A stretch of 64,000 nucleotides of DNA from a virus. Shown in pieces: positions 47,798 through 56,514 of the stretch. Position 1 is the stretch's first letter. Each line of letters starts with the position of its first letter. The notes under the pieces are model-generated. The model was not told where the DNA came from and searched no databases. It worked only from the letters and a program-made list of their open reading frames with translations. Location: positions 1-64,000 of the IMG/VR virus record IMGVR_UViG_3300027573_000021; one strand, 5' to 3'. A program made the translations under genes and the position numbers.

Positions 47798-47960
47798 TAC
47801 AGCCTTTTTTATTTACTTTAACTAATCTTGTTTTGACAGTGGTTCTCAACTGGGAGGCACTATTCCCCTGTGCATTAGCCAAGATAGCAAAGTAAAGCAG
47901 GATGAGTGCCACTCCTACTATGATTGCTATGATGTAGTAAGTTTTCTGATTCATAACCAT
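47751..47960 (-). CDS. Single-helix membrane protein
   Basis: 69 residues with one strong hydrophobic helix near the N-terminus (YYIIAIIVGVALILLYFAIL) and a basic, Thr-rich tail. Overlaps the downstream lipoprotein gene by 47 bases. Candidate inner-membrane partner (i-spanin-like or holin-like); too short and without the coiled coil of typical Rz proteins. Confidence 0.5.
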   Translation of the reverse strand: MVMNQKTYYIIAIIVGVALILLYFAILANAQGNSASQLRTTVKTRLVKVNKKGCIETPPVTTPTHDVMQ

Positions 47961-47987
47961 CTGTTTAAAGGTTAAAGATACCCTATT

Positions 47988-48266
47988 TTATTCCTTGAGC
48001 TTCTTTGACAGGAACTCCTCTGCATCATTGGCAATGTCCTTCTTGGGTGACTGGTGATACTGCAATGCAAAGTCAGCTAACCAGACATATAAATCATCCC
48101 TGTTTATTGTAGGGGCATCATCACTATCACCCAATGGGATGTTATCCCTGATAAGCTGCCATTTCACATGAGCCTCAGTCTGTGCATCAGTGATATCAGG
48201 ATCACAGGGAGACTTCTCAATGAAGTCTTCAGCAGCCAAACATCTTTGTTTCCAGTATTTGTTCAT
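47988..48266 (-). CDS. Hypothetical protein
   Basis: 92 residues, acidic and helical (DAQTEAHVKWQLIRDNIP, DDLYVWLADFALQYHQS, DIANDAEEFLSKKLKE). Overlaps the upstream gene by 38 bases. No recognised family. Confidence 0.5.
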   Translation of the reverse strand: MNKYWKQRCLAAEDFIEKSPCDPDITDAQTEAHVKWQLIRDNIPLGDSDDAPTINRDDLYVWLADFALQYHQSPKKDIANDAEEFLSKKLKE

Positions 48267-48522
48267 GGTAAATGGCTGGGAGTTTAAATATATTATATAA
48301 CCAATATTGGTAAAGGTCTTTTGGAGAGTAAAGAGTAGCTGTAAATCCTGTTGTAGGATAATACTCTCTTTCCTTAGTTATCTCTGTCTCCAATCTATAT
48401 ACTAACTCACCTTTAGTGTTCCAGAGATACCTTGTATTAAGAGTAGTCCATATACCAAACTTAACAGGTAAACCTACTGCTTCCTTTGGATTATTTTTAA
48501 TCCATTCTTCTAACTTGTTCAT
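48229..48522 (-). CDS. Hypothetical protein
   Basis: 97 residues, alpha/beta and rich in aromatics (GIWTTLNTRYLWNTKGELVY, LYSPKDLYQYWLYNIFKLP). Starts by ATGA overlap with the gene at 48519. No motif identified. Confidence 0.5.
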   Translation of the reverse strand: MNKLEEWIKNNPKEAVGLPVKFGIWTTLNTRYLWNTKGELVYRLETEITKEREYYPTTGFTATLYSPKDLYQYWLYNIFKLPAIYHEQILETKMFGC

Positions 48523-48788
48523 AACTTTAAAATTTTATTTCTTAACTTATTGTTTTCATGTCTCAGGTCATTAAACTTTCCCCGCCAAAAGGTAACTTCA
48601 TTCTTAAGAGCCTTGATCCTTTCAATAGAAGATTTCCATATCTTATAATAAGAGCCATCACCTTTAGTCAACCACAGGTTATAGTAAGAATGGAGTAATG
48701 ACTTTGCAGTTTCCAAATCTATCAATGAGCATTTTGGACTATGACCTTTTAAGGCACTGCATTCTGGACACCTGACTTCTGTACTCAT
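48519..48788 (-). CDS. Small zinc-knuckle and coiled-coil protein
   Basis: 89 residues. CPEC at 7-10 and H-x3-C at about 16-20 give a compact zinc knuckle; the C-terminal half is a coiled coil (LKNEVTFWRGKF, LRHENNKLRNKILKL). Starts by ATGA overlap with the gene at 48785. Function unknown. Confidence 0.55.
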   Translation of the reverse strand: MSTEVRCPECSALKGHSPKCSLIDLETAKSLLHSYYNLWLTKGDGSYYKIWKSSIERIKALKNEVTFWRGKFNDLRHENNKLRNKILKL

Positions 48789-49345
48789 AGCTGTGGGGTT
48801 TCAGGGTGAATAAAATCCTTTGGGTTAAGCTTTCCATGAAGTAATTCAAGAACCTTCCTTTCAGCTTCCAGATCCCTGTTCAGAGCCTTGTCAGCATCAA
48901 ACTTATCAGGGTATCTTACTTTCAGCTTATTGATATTAGCAGCAAGGATTTCTCCCAGATCAAGACCATAGCTACAAGCAATAGTGTAGACAACATTCAG
49001 CAGGTAATACTCCTTCTTTGAATCTGTCAGGGTCATGTAAGTCCTAAAGCAAAATAAGATGTCCATCACCTTGATTTTACCTTCACAGACCAGTCTTGGA
49101 ACAAGGGGAGCTGACATACTTCCCAATGACAGCTTATTGACTGTGTACCAGCAGATATCAGCAAGCTCCTCTCCCAGGTTTACAGTGTCAACAGGCTTGT
49201 TATAGGCCAGTTCTTTTTTAAAGATGTCCATGAGTTCACCTATCTCTGTCATGATACCCATATCCATGTGCATAATGTTCTTGTAGTTGTCACCAAGATC
49301 AGGTCTGGTTCTGCTGGCTAAAATTTGATATTCAATTAATTTCAT
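48785..49345 (-). CDS. MazG-like nucleotide pyrophosphohydrolase
   Basis: 186 residues from the ATG at 49345 (a longer start at 49396 overlaps the upstream gene by 65 bases). The all-alpha NTP-PPase signature is visible: MTEIGELMD (E34, E37) followed by GEELADICW (E59, E60, D63), giving the ExxE...ExxD metal site. The C-terminal ANINKLKVRYPDKFDADKAL is also typical. The enzyme would hydrolyse (d)NTPs to monophosphates, perhaps cleansing the pool or lowering alarmones. It sits upstream of the nucleotide genes at 50-53 kb. Confidence 0.7.
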   Translation of the reverse strand: MKLIEYQILASRTRPDLGDNYKNIMHMDMGIMTEIGELMDIFKKELAYNKPVDTVNLGEELADICWYTVNKLSLGSMSAPLVPRLVCEGKIKVMDILFCFRTYMTLTDSKKEYYLLNVVYTIACSYGLDLGEILAANINKLKVRYPDKFDADKALNRDLEAERKVLELLHGKLNPKDFIHPETPQL

Positions 49346-49568
49346 GTCTTGTGATTTTAAAGTGTACACTGTTAAATTTTCCTTTGAATCCTGCAAGGGT
49401 AATCTTAGTATGCCAGCTATGGACTTCTACTTCCCTGACCTTGTATTTGCTACCCATAGAGAGTATAGCTCTTGGATCATCACAGTTGCCAAAGTTTACC
49501 TGATCATCAGTAGCTCCTATGAATTCTACTATGTCACCTGCATGTAAATCATCATGATCTTCATTCAT
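49332..49568 (-). CDS. Small SH3-like hypothetical protein
   Basis: 78 residues: HAGDIVEFIGATDDQVNFG, GSKYKVREVEVHSWHTKITL. The pattern of short strands suggests an SH3-like barrel. No further assignment can be made; it is co-directional and overlaps the MazG-like gene by 14 bases. Confidence 0.5.
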   Translation of the reverse strand: MNEDHDDLHAGDIVEFIGATDDQVNFGNCDDPRAILSMGSKYKVREVEVHSWHTKITLAGFKGKFNSVHFKITRHEIN

Positions 49569-49571
49569 GGC

Positions 49572-49931
49572 TTAAATTTTTGAAGGTGAAAGGTCAATAG
49601 CTATAATGGAGTTCTCATGGACAAGAACAAGGCTGGTCATGCCATTATCAGTCTTCTCAATAACCTTGAGTCCCATGAATTGCACATGCTCTTCAAAGAC
49701 AGGGAAATCTCCTATATCTATTCCCTCCCTTTCACACTTTTGACCTTTAGCCACCACTTCAAAAGAGTAGTCAAACTGTTGCTTCTGGTCTCTGGCTGCA
49801 TCCATGATGATGGCAGATTTCTTCTTCACCATCTTTTGCTTAACAAGGACATACTGATCCAGTACTCTTATGTTGCTGATTTCTTTTTCTAACTGTTCAG
49901 CAGACAGTAGTTCATCATTAAATTTGCTCAT
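49572..49931 (-). CDS. Possible GroES-like co-chaperonin
   Basis: 119 residues. RVLDQYVLVKQKMVKKKSAI, then FEVVAKGQKCEREGIDIGD and a final LVHENSIIAI follow the GroES order: first strand with Val-Lys, Val-Val-Ala-x-Gly, Gly-Asp, and the closing strand with Ile-Ile-Ala. T4 gp31 shows that phages may supply their own co-chaperonin for capsid folding. The mobile loop would be around residues 36-52. The match is suggestive, not decisive. Confidence 0.4.
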   Translation of the reverse strand: MSKFNDELLSAEQLEKEISNIRVLDQYVLVKQKMVKKKSAIIMDAARDQKQQFDYSFEVVAKGQKCEREGIDIGDFPVFEEHVQFMGLKVIEKTDNGMTSLVLVHENSIIAIDLSPSKI

Positions 49932-50227
49932 TCTAATAGATTTTTAATTGTTTGATTATTATTGTACCAAGGAGAGTTGATGTAAAACTGGTAGACCATC
50001 TCTTTGGGGAGGTCATCAAATGTATGCACTTTTATATGACTCTCAATAGTTAAGAGCATATCAGGAGTCCTGATGTGTTCATACTCTACACCTTCAGCCC
50101 TCCTGTTAGTAGCCATGACCAAAGTATGAAAGAGTTGGGTGTTCTCCACCCACTCTCTGAACTTATACCATTCTGTAGGATCATCACACTCTATCCCCTG
50201 ATGGTTGATTATTATTATCTGGCTCAT
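49928..50227 (-). CDS. Hypothetical protein
   Basis: 99 residues: SQIIIINHQGIECDDPTEW, then LVMATNRRAEGVEYEHIRTP. Mixed alpha/beta. Stop overlaps the next start as ATGA; 5' end overlaps the upstream gene by 44 bases. No recognised family. Confidence 0.5.
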   Translation of the reverse strand: MSQIIIINHQGIECDDPTEWYKFREWVENTQLFHTLVMATNRRAEGVEYEHIRTPDMLLTIESHIKVHTFDDLPKEMVYQFYINSPWYNNNQTIKNLLE

Positions 50228-50693
50228 GCTGATTATTTTTTAAAAAGGTTAAGAAATTATTCCATATCTCTTTGTTTGCAGGAACAGTTCTGAAGGACTT
50301 GGTGAATTCCCTTCTTCTTGTGGTAATGATATAAGGTTCTTCCACTCCTGTGTATTTTGCCAGTTCAGGGCCTTTGAATCCATGTTCTAATCCATACTTG
50401 TAAAAGACATTCCTTGCCAGTGTCCTGCTACTCCTGACCTCATGGTTTATCCTGTTACCAGTATTGAGTTTGGCATCCATGAATTCCTCCACTAAGTGTG
50501 CCAAGTCCTGAAGTTCCTTTAGCCTGTCCTCTTTTATCCTTGAGATCAACTGTCTCAGATTCCTTATCTTATTCTTAGCATTAGCCATTCTTGCTTTATG
50601 GTTCTTTAACAGTATCTCCCTGCGCTTTAGCTGTTGCTTTAGTCTTGACTCTAACTGTGACCTGTCCAATATGGTATATGCTTTCTCTTTCAT
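50184..50693 (-). CDS. Coiled-coil protein with basic C-terminal helices
   Basis: 169 residues. Residues about 10-75 are a very basic coiled coil (LESRLKQQLKRREILLKNHK). Residues about 85-135 (RSSRTLARNVFYKYGLEHGF and on to VEEPYIITTRRREF) look like a helix-turn-helix. A nucleic-acid-binding role, perhaps in replication or packaging, is plausible. It is similar in outline to DnaA domain IV but lacks its diagnostic DHSTV. Confidence 0.5.
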   Translation of the reverse strand: MKEKAYTILDRSQLESRLKQQLKRREILLKNHKARMANAKNKIRNLRQLISRIKEDRLKELQDLAHLVEEFMDAKLNTGNRINHEVRSSRTLARNVFYKYGLEHGFKGPELAKYTGVEEPYIITTRRREFTKSFRTVPANKEIWNNFLTFLKNNQHEPDNNNQPSGDRV

Positions 50694-50709
50694 AGTGATT
50701 AAGTTTTAG

Positions 50710-51789
50710 TTAGACTTCACCTTCCATGATAGCTCTTAACTGGATAAAGCCTTTAAAGTTCCTGCACCAGCCTTCATCTATACTCTGTCCAATTACTTTG
50801 CCATTTAAGCGGATAGGAATAGTATGAGTGAAGGCTTGGTATTCATCTTTGGTCATGCACTTGGCACAGTGTTCAAAGGGTGACCAATGCTCCTGTTTGG
50901 ACAAGTTATCAAACAATTTCAGATCTGCTGCATAGTCATCTTTACCTTCATAATTGATGTATGAAGTCCTTGCACATCTGGCAGTGGCAATCTTGACTTT
51001 GTAATGAGTGATACCCAAAGGATCAAACCATGTTTCTTTAGGCTCTGAACCATAAACCAGATTAGCTAATCTATTCTCATCAATATCATCTCCAAAGGGA
51101 ATATGCCATTCTCCTGGTTTTAGTTCTTTGGGCTTGCTCTCATTCATAGCATCCCAGATAGCTTCACAGGCAAGTGATAAATGTATCTCAGCACCTCCAC
51201 TGTTTTGCTGTAACCATTGATGTATAGGAGCAGCTTCTATGTGACTGGTATTAACTCCTGCTTCTTTCATAGCAGCCAGCACATCTTTCTTACTGCGGTA
51301 AGTATTAAGATCAATCATATCCTTGCTCCACCTATATATAGGAGACCTGAGAGTAAAGAAGTTCCTCCATTCTGTAGCTGTGATTAAAGCCTGATGCCAC
51401 ATGAAGGGTTCAAGCAGCCTGTTACACAGCTGCTTGGTTACACCATCTGCATTTAACTCCTGAGCTATACCTACCATATAGTCTCTGGCTTCTAACCAAT
51501 CTGCGGGAGGATATATAGCATCATTACCATCAATATCAATGTATTCAGTTCCCTGCATGCCATTGTGATCCTTCTGCCATGCTATAGGGGTAAAAGGGTC
51601 TTCCAGTACTCTGTTGGTCATAATCTTAAATGGCACTGCCCTTGATGAAGCTGAGTTGCGGGAGAATACCCTGTGAGTGTTAATCTCTGAGAGGATAAAC
51701 CTTGGCATTACACAGAGCAGGGAACTGATCCTGTTACCATGAGGACTAAGAGAGTCTGCTACTATTTTGGCTGATATTTTTTGTATCAT
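50710..51789 (-). CDS. thyX: Flavin-dependent thymidylate synthase
   Basis: 359 residues from the ATG at 51789, chosen because it overlaps the upstream stop as ATGA. The ThyX motif RHRxxSxNxxSxR appears as THRVFSRNSASSR (H39, R40, S43, N45, S48, R50). EWRNFFTLR (about 144) and HWSPFEHC (about 305) are further family landmarks. The enzyme makes dTMP from dUMP with FAD and methylenetetrahydrofolate. At 359 residues it is longer than many cellular ThyX proteins. ThyX is common in crAss-like phages and fits with the dNMP kinase nearby. Confidence 0.85.
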   Translation of the reverse strand: MIQKISAKIVADSLSPHGNRISSLLCVMPRFILSEINTHRVFSRNSASSRAVPFKIMTNRVLEDPFTPIAWQKDHNGMQGTEYIDIDGNDAIYPPADWLEARDYMVGIAQELNADGVTKQLCNRLLEPFMWHQALITATEWRNFFTLRSPIYRWSKDMIDLNTYRSKKDVLAAMKEAGVNTSHIEAAPIHQWLQQNSGGAEIHLSLACEAIWDAMNESKPKELKPGEWHIPFGDDIDENRLANLVYGSEPKETWFDPLGITHYKVKIATARCARTSYINYEGKDDYAADLKLFDNLSKQEHWSPFEHCAKCMTKDEYQAFTHTIPIRLNGKVIGQSIDEGWCRNFKGFIQLRAIMEGEV

Positions 51790-52559
51790 TTTCGTAGTTT
51801 TAAGATGATTTTTGTATGTGTATCGCTTCTGATATTGGTAATACCAAAGTCCTGCTCCCATTTATATTCAAGATAAGGCAGCTTATAGTTCTCTTGGTAG
51901 ATTACCCTGTATTCTGATGGTATGATCTCCAGCAGGTCAATGTAATTGAACTTCAGATAGTCTTCTTTCAGTTCCCTGTTCCAGTTAGGAGAGGACATAT
52001 ACAGGTACTTGAGCAGGAAATGCACAAGGGACTTGACCATTGATAGTGAACCATACATGGATTCATATCTGTGAAGCTCACCCAGTGAAGAATTCTCCTC
52101 ACACCACCTGATGATATTACTCTGTGCCTTCACCATAGTGTTGGGATATTCATCCTTGGCTCTCCAGATCATATCCCTTATGACAATGTACCTGAATCCA
52201 CTGCGGAATACATAATCCCAGAAATCCTGCACTGGTGGCTTCTTATAGTTGTACACTTCATGAATGACAGAAGATAATAGCAGCACATCAGTCTTAACAG
52301 GGACACCTGTAAAGTAGGCATTGGCAGGATTTGAGCCTGTGGACATCATGGCTGACATATTGGTATTATCATCAAAGCCATAGATGGTCTTGTCAGGAAA
52401 TGTCTCTGCTATTATCTTGGTCAAAAATCCATCAGCACAACCATAATCCAGCATGGTTTTCCAGCCTCCAAAGAGCTTATCTGCAAAGAAGAGCTTGTCA
52501 TAAAATCCATTCCTCATCAGTGTAGTGTACCTGTGGTAATCCTTTATCTCTTCTGTCAT
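51786..52559 (-). CDS. Class I SAM-dependent methyltransferase-like protein
   Basis: 257 residues. Motif I is TMLDYGCADGFLTKII (G40, C41, G44) followed by IYGFDDN with the acidic SAM-binding residue; DVLLLSSVIHEVYNY fits motif IV and the post-motif helix. The substrate is not evident; DNA, a nucleotide or a small molecule are possible. It lies between ThyX and dNMP kinase with ATGA overlaps on both sides, so nucleotide or DNA modification is a reasonable context inference. Confidence 0.65.
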   Translation of the reverse strand: MTEEIKDYHRYTTLMRNGFYDKLFFADKLFGGWKTMLDYGCADGFLTKIIAETFPDKTIYGFDDNTNMSAMMSTGSNPANAYFTGVPVKTDVLLLSSVIHEVYNYKKPPVQDFWDYVFRSGFRYIVIRDMIWRAKDEYPNTMVKAQSNIIRWCEENSSLGELHRYESMYGSLSMVKSLVHFLLKYLYMSSPNWNRELKEDYLKFNYIDLLEIIPSEYRVIYQENYKLPYLEYKWEQDFGITNIRSDTHTKIILKLRK

Positions 52560-53365
52560 AGCAAAATTTTAAAGTGTTTGAGAGTTTCTTTTAAAGCAAA
52601 TATCAAATCTGCAATAGAGCCATCATTGACAATGTAGGCATCCCATTCCTTCTGATTATCAAGAGCAGTCTCACTTTCATGGGTGTCACTCCCCTCATCA
52701 GGTCTGTATATCCTTATAGTCCTTCCACTTGCCCTGTTCTTGATAGCTTCCAGTTCATTAGGAAACCTGACATCAGTGATAAGCCAGTTAGGAAATGTTT
52801 CAACCTCACTAACCTGATTATAGGAGTAAGTAGGCTCATTGGTGAATACATCCACCTTAAGCCCCGGAATCCTCCCTGCTGCTATCTTGTACCTGTGAGT
52901 AGAATGAATGATGGGAGTGGCATCAGCAGTGATCATTGTCTCCTTCTCAATCTTGGATACCAGTCTGTAATCACTGAACAGAGCATTGATCCAAAAATCC
53001 CTGTGGACTGTATTTCTCAGTGCCTCAGTGCCAATTTTCTGAAGAAATGTTCTCATGGTCATGTGATTGTCTCCCACATCATTCCATTCAGTAGGAAAAA
53101 TGTGGTTATACTCCTTCATGAATTCTATCTCTTTTATAGGAAGGCCAAGAACAAGAGATGCTATTCTCTTGATCTTATGACCAAATGCAACTTGCTCCCA
53201 TCCTGAATTAGTTGCTATGAGGTCTCTGTCAAGATTAGCATCTGTACAACAGTCTTCTACAAATCTGTTATCATAACCTTTCTTTGCAGCGTAGATGAGT
53301 AGCTGGATGATGGTAGCTGCAAGGTTTTTACCATGTCTTTTTTTGCCTGATAGTCCAATTATCAT
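52556..53365 (-). CDS. Deoxynucleoside monophosphate kinase
   Basis: 269 residues. The N-terminal P-loop is GLSGKKRHGKN (4-14), with Asn in place of the usual Ser/Thr/Asp after GK. ITDVRFPNE (196-204) is a hallmark of T4 gp1-type dNMP kinases, followed by RIYRPDEGSDTHESETAL. It would phosphorylate dTMP, dGMP and modified dNMPs. It ends by ATGA overlap with the methyltransferase. With ThyX and the MazG-like enzyme it forms a dNTP-supply module. Confidence 0.75.
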   Translation of the reverse strand: MIIGLSGKKRHGKNLAATIIQLLIYAAKKGYDNRFVEDCCTDANLDRDLIATNSGWEQVAFGHKIKRIASLVLGLPIKEIEFMKEYNHIFPTEWNDVGDNHMTMRTFLQKIGTEALRNTVHRDFWINALFSDYRLVSKIEKETMITADATPIIHSTHRYKIAAGRIPGLKVDVFTNEPTYSYNQVSEVETFPNWLITDVRFPNELEAIKNRASGRTIRIYRPDEGSDTHESETALDNQKEWDAYIVNDGSIADLIFALKETLKHFKILL

Positions 53366-53376
53366 AGTATATGTTT

Positions 53377-53982
53377 TTAATGATAAGGTAAAAAACTTTC
53401 TTTGTCTTTAGCTTCAAGCAGATCATTGGCCTGCTTAAGAGTGATCTGTTTTCCATCCTTCCAATACTCAGTCTTATAGTATGGTTTCTCAGGCTGGATA
53501 AACCTGTCAACTCCTAAAGGCCCATTGGTAATCCTATAATTCCATCCCTGCACAAAACAGAAGAAGTCAAGCCTCTCCATGTCTTGTGTAGGATTATAGA
53601 ACACCATAGTGCCTTTGTCTTCAGGTGCAACTTTAGTGTGGTCAATCTCCTTAGTGGCATACTGAGTATAAGCTAAGTAAGGACAGACTTGCAAGGCATA
53701 CCTGCCACACTCATAGTGAACAGGAGGATCATTGAAAGCTCCCTGTGGATGAAAGGCTGATAACTGTCCTCCTATGAACCACATGTTCCCCCTCACCAGT
53801 TTCACACCACAGATAGTACATAGCCTGTGCTCTATACAGAAATCAGTTTTCCTGCTGTCATTGATCTTGAAGTGGGTGACCTTCTTTGCATCCACCAGTA
53901 CTGTGAAGGGGATAGGAAATCCCCTCTCATCTTTGAGTAATCCCTGCATGTGTTGTGGCAGGGGAACATCTTTGAAGTTCAT
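53377..53982 (-). CDS. Cys/His-rich conserved phage protein
   Basis: 201 residues. Landmarks in order: LLKDERGFPIPFTVLVDAKK, CTICGVKLVRGNMWFIGG (CxxC at about 54-57), PPVHYECGRYALQVCPYLAY. The CxxC, HxxC and C-P pattern suggests zinc coordination. This sequence order is familiar from phage and bacterial proteins without a known function. The function is therefore left open. Confidence 0.6.
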   Translation of the reverse strand: MNFKDVPLPQHMQGLLKDERGFPIPFTVLVDAKKVTHFKINDSRKTDFCIEHRLCTICGVKLVRGNMWFIGGQLSAFHPQGAFNDPPVHYECGRYALQVCPYLAYTQYATKEIDHTKVAPEDKGTMVFYNPTQDMERLDFFCFVQGWNYRITNGPLGVDRFIQPEKPYYKTEYWKDGKQITLKQANDLLEAKDKESFLPYH

Positions 53983-54452
53983 TTTTTATCGCTTAAAATG
54001 TGAAGTAATACATCTTTTGCAAACTTGTTATACTGACCTTGGGCATGAGGATTCCAGAAAGAGAGGCTGACTGGCTCATCACCAGTCTTAACCTTGTTCT
54101 CATCCTTATACTCAACTCCTACTACAAATTGGTTAGGCTGGAGTTTAAGCTCTACCTGTTTTACCTTGAAGTACATGTCATACAGGTCATAAGCTATCTC
54201 ATCATGAAGGGCTTTCTCTATCAGTATATACAGGGTAGGTATGTTCATCTTCAGCCACTCCTGTGCTTCTTTGATTTGCTCTGCGGAAAACTTTTGTATT
54301 TGGGGCATAAAATATTTGTTTAATCGTGAAGGTTTAGAAGGCATTACTTTAATCCTAAAGTCAGGAGATTCAAAGAACATACTGGCATAGTCATCATCAG
54401 GAGCTATGTCATCATTACCAGTACCACAGACAAAATATTTTCCTTTTTCCAT
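53979..54452 (-). CDS. Hypothetical protein
   Basis: 157 residues: GKYFVCGTGNDDIAPDDDYA, a helix with IEKALHDEIAYDLYDMY, and a beta C-terminus (LQPNQFVVGVEYKDENKVKT). Stop overlaps the next start as ATGA. No recognised family. Confidence 0.55.
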   Translation of the reverse strand: MEKGKYFVCGTGNDDIAPDDDYASMFFESPDFRIKVMPSKPSRLNKYFMPQIQKFSAEQIKEAQEWLKMNIPTLYILIEKALHDEIAYDLYDMYFKVKQVELKLQPNQFVVGVEYKDENKVKTGDEPVSLSFWNPHAQGQYNKFAKDVLLHILSDKK

Positions 54453-54454
54453 GA

Positions 54455-54727
54455 CTATTCTTTTTGGGGTTCAATAAAATCTTTTTCATCTCCGGGGTTA
54501 AAAGGCTCAATTTGTGCAAACATGACTCCATCATTGGTGACTGTTGCCAGTTTCTTAAGAGCAGAGGTAGCAGCAGTCTCTATCTCCTTGAGAGCTTTCA
54601 GGGCTGCGGTATTAAACTTAACTCCTTTAACTTCAGCTTGGGTATCCTCCAGAACTATCTGGAGGCCCATAACTATAACCATTAATTCAGACTTGCTGAT
54701 GTCTAATTTACTTACTGTTAGTGCCAT
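54455..54727 (-). CDS. Small helical protein
   Basis: 90 residues, mostly helix (SELMVIVMGLQIVLEDTQAE, LKALKEIETAATSALKKL). Overlaps the next upstream gene by 20 bases. Could be a small assembly or regulatory partner; no motif. Confidence 0.5.
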   Translation of the reverse strand: MALTVSKLDISKSELMVIVMGLQIVLEDTQAEVKGVKFNTAALKALKEIETAATSALKKLATVTNDGVMFAQIEPFNPGDEKDFIEPQKE

Positions 54728-55370
54728 TGTCTTTCTTTTTTAAATGGTGATTGAATATTTCTTTATCATCTGGTTTTAACTCAACCTCACCATCCCAGTC
54801 TTCAGCATCCTGATGAGTAAGATTGGTGCCAAATTTCCTGTTGAGAGTTTTAGTGACAAAATTGATTTTATAGTTATGCTCCTTAATGAAAACTTTTATG
54901 ACATCTGGATACTCCCTGAAGAATTTCTGAATGGTCTCAGCACTATACATCCTGCTATAGCTGCCATCTTTGAAATCATCCAAAGACCCCCAGAACTTCT
55001 CAGGAAATCTTATGACTACCATATGATAAGTTGACTTTTGAATATTGCCAAAGACATAATCATCCTCATACATCTCCTGCTCTTTTATCCAGTCAAGGAA
55101 ACCAATGAAAAAAGAGCTGGCAACTTTACTATCCAGCAGCATGAAGATATGTTTCTCATGGGTAAAACCACAATTGTCAGTAACAATATCAGCCACTCCT
55201 GCTGCTATTTTGAAGACATTATTTATCCTGAACATGAATTCATCACCATATTCCTTAAGACATGGCAGCAGGTATTTACGGGTTTTGTTTGGATACAGGG
55301 AAGGCACTCTTATTTCAATATCATCCTGAATGATCTTTCCCATGTAGACTTCTCCTATTTGTATTTTCAT
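54708..55370 (-). CDS. Hypothetical protein upstream of RecE-like gene product order
   Basis: 220 residues, mixed alpha/beta (IQIGEVYMGKIIQDDIEIRV, FFIGFLDWIKEQEMYEDDYV, FGNIQKSTYHMVVIRFPEKF). It lies directly after the exonuclease/RusA pair in transcription order, a place where recombination accessory or annealing proteins are often found, but no single-strand annealing motif is visible. Function unknown. Confidence 0.5.
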   Translation of the reverse strand: MKIQIGEVYMGKIIQDDIEIRVPSLYPNKTRKYLLPCLKEYGDEFMFRINNVFKIAAGVADIVTDNCGFTHEKHIFMLLDSKVASSFFIGFLDWIKEQEMYEDDYVFGNIQKSTYHMVVIRFPEKFWGSLDDFKDGSYSRMYSAETIQKFFREYPDVIKVFIKEHNYKINFVTKTLNRKFGTNLTHQDAEDWDGEVELKPDDKEIFNHHLKKKDNGTNSK

Positions 55371-55374
55371 TGAC

Positions 55375-56514
55375 TTAGATATTTACAGTGTACTCAAAAA
55401 ATTGATCCATGAACACTACTCCATTGGTTTCAGCAAACCTGTTCTCCAAAGAGAATTCATGTCTCCTCCACAGGTTGTATCTTGCCATAGCCTGATTCCA
55501 TCCCATGAGCTTCTTACCATCACCACTGACTCCCTGTGTCATCATGTCATCAGTCATGACAAATACCATAGGAGTTCCCGGATACTTGGTGGACTCACAC
55601 AGAAAAGCAAAACTTGCCATCCTGTAGCCCTCAATGTCCTTACCAATGAGATTGGAGATAGTGGCAAGGTTCTTCCATATTCCATAATTATAGAAGCTAC
55701 CCTGAATATCATATCTTCTTGCCCTGAGAGCTAAGATGAATGACAGGATATCCCCTCCATGAGTTTTGAAATCAAATGGATATACCTTTCTTGCATTATG
55801 ATCTATCCTCATCATGTCAGGTAGTATCTTACAGGCTACTCCTTCATAGTCAAAAAATAATGGCATCTGGTAAACAATATCTACTCCTGCCTCTTCAAGG
55901 AAAAACCTGGAGGTGTGAGGATGGTTCCTGAGACTCCCTGCTGTTCTTGTGACTACATCCCCTTCTTCCTCTGACAATATTATCTTGCCATAATTCTCTA
56001 CTAACTCTTCAAAATAATCTGAACCTCCATTCTTAGCCACTGTCAACCACCTGTTATCCTCTTCCCAGATAGGGGCTGCTCTCTTCATGTAATAACCTAT
56101 CTCCACTTTTCCATCCCTCATGATCTCCACTGTATTACAGGCTTCATAGATCAAATCCCTGTACTGGTCAAAGCCATCCATCTTATTTACCTCCCCATCT
56201 TTTCTTATCAATGCCCATTCAAATACTTTCCTTGTAATACTCAACACTGCTCCACTTGGAGTAGTAGCTGAACTGGAGAAGTGATAGCAATGCTGGAATT
56301 CATCATCTCCATGTGATAACATGAAATCAACTGCCTTACCTATCTTGAAATACTCCTTCTCTGTGTACCACTCCTCCTCTCTTAGTGCTTCTTCTTTCTT
56401 ACGGAGAAAGGCTTGAATTCCTTCCTGTGCAATGATCTTTAACCCTGATTGATTCATTCTTGGGTCAGCATGATAGCTGGCCACCTGAGCTTCTGTGTGT
56501 CTGAATGTTGACAT
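55375..56514 (-). CDS. RecE-like PD-(D/E)XK exonuclease (DUF3799 type)
   Basis: 379 residues. YHADPRMNQSGLK (14-26) is the typical opening of the DUF3799/exodeoxyribonuclease VIII family. The nuclease core has LPDMMRID (D233), VYPFDFKTHG (D248 and K250) and IQGSFYNYGIW (Q271). It would degrade one strand from duplex ends for recombination. It lies directly downstream of a RusA-like resolvase gene and overlaps its end by 50 bases, forming a recombination module. Confidence 0.8.
   Translation of the reverse strand: MSTFRHTEAQVASYHADPRMNQSGLKIIAQEGIQAFLRKKEEALREEEWYTEKEYFKIGKAVDFMLSHGDDEFQHCYHFSSSATTPSGAVLSITRKVFEWALIRKDGEVNKMDGFDQYRDLIYEACNTVEIMRDGKVEIGYYMKRAAPIWEEDNRWLTVAKNGGSDYFEELVENYGKIILSEEEGDVVTRTAGSLRNHPHTSRFFLEEAGVDIVYQMPLFFDYEGVACKILPDMMRIDHNARKVYPFDFKTHGGDILSFILALRARRYDIQGSFYNYGIWKNLATISNLIGKDIEGYRMASFAFLCESTKYPGTPMVFVMTDDMMTQGVSGDGKKLMGWNQAMARYNLWRRHEFSLENRFAETNGVVFMDQFFEYTVNI

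Noticed and set aside
47435-47960. Firm call of an Rz/Rz1 spanin pair
   Set aside because: The inner-membrane candidate is only 69 residues without a coiled coil, and no endolysin is adjacent.
50184-50693. DnaA homologue
   Set aside because: A helix-turn-helix-like part is present but there is no DHSTV signature and no AAA+ domain.
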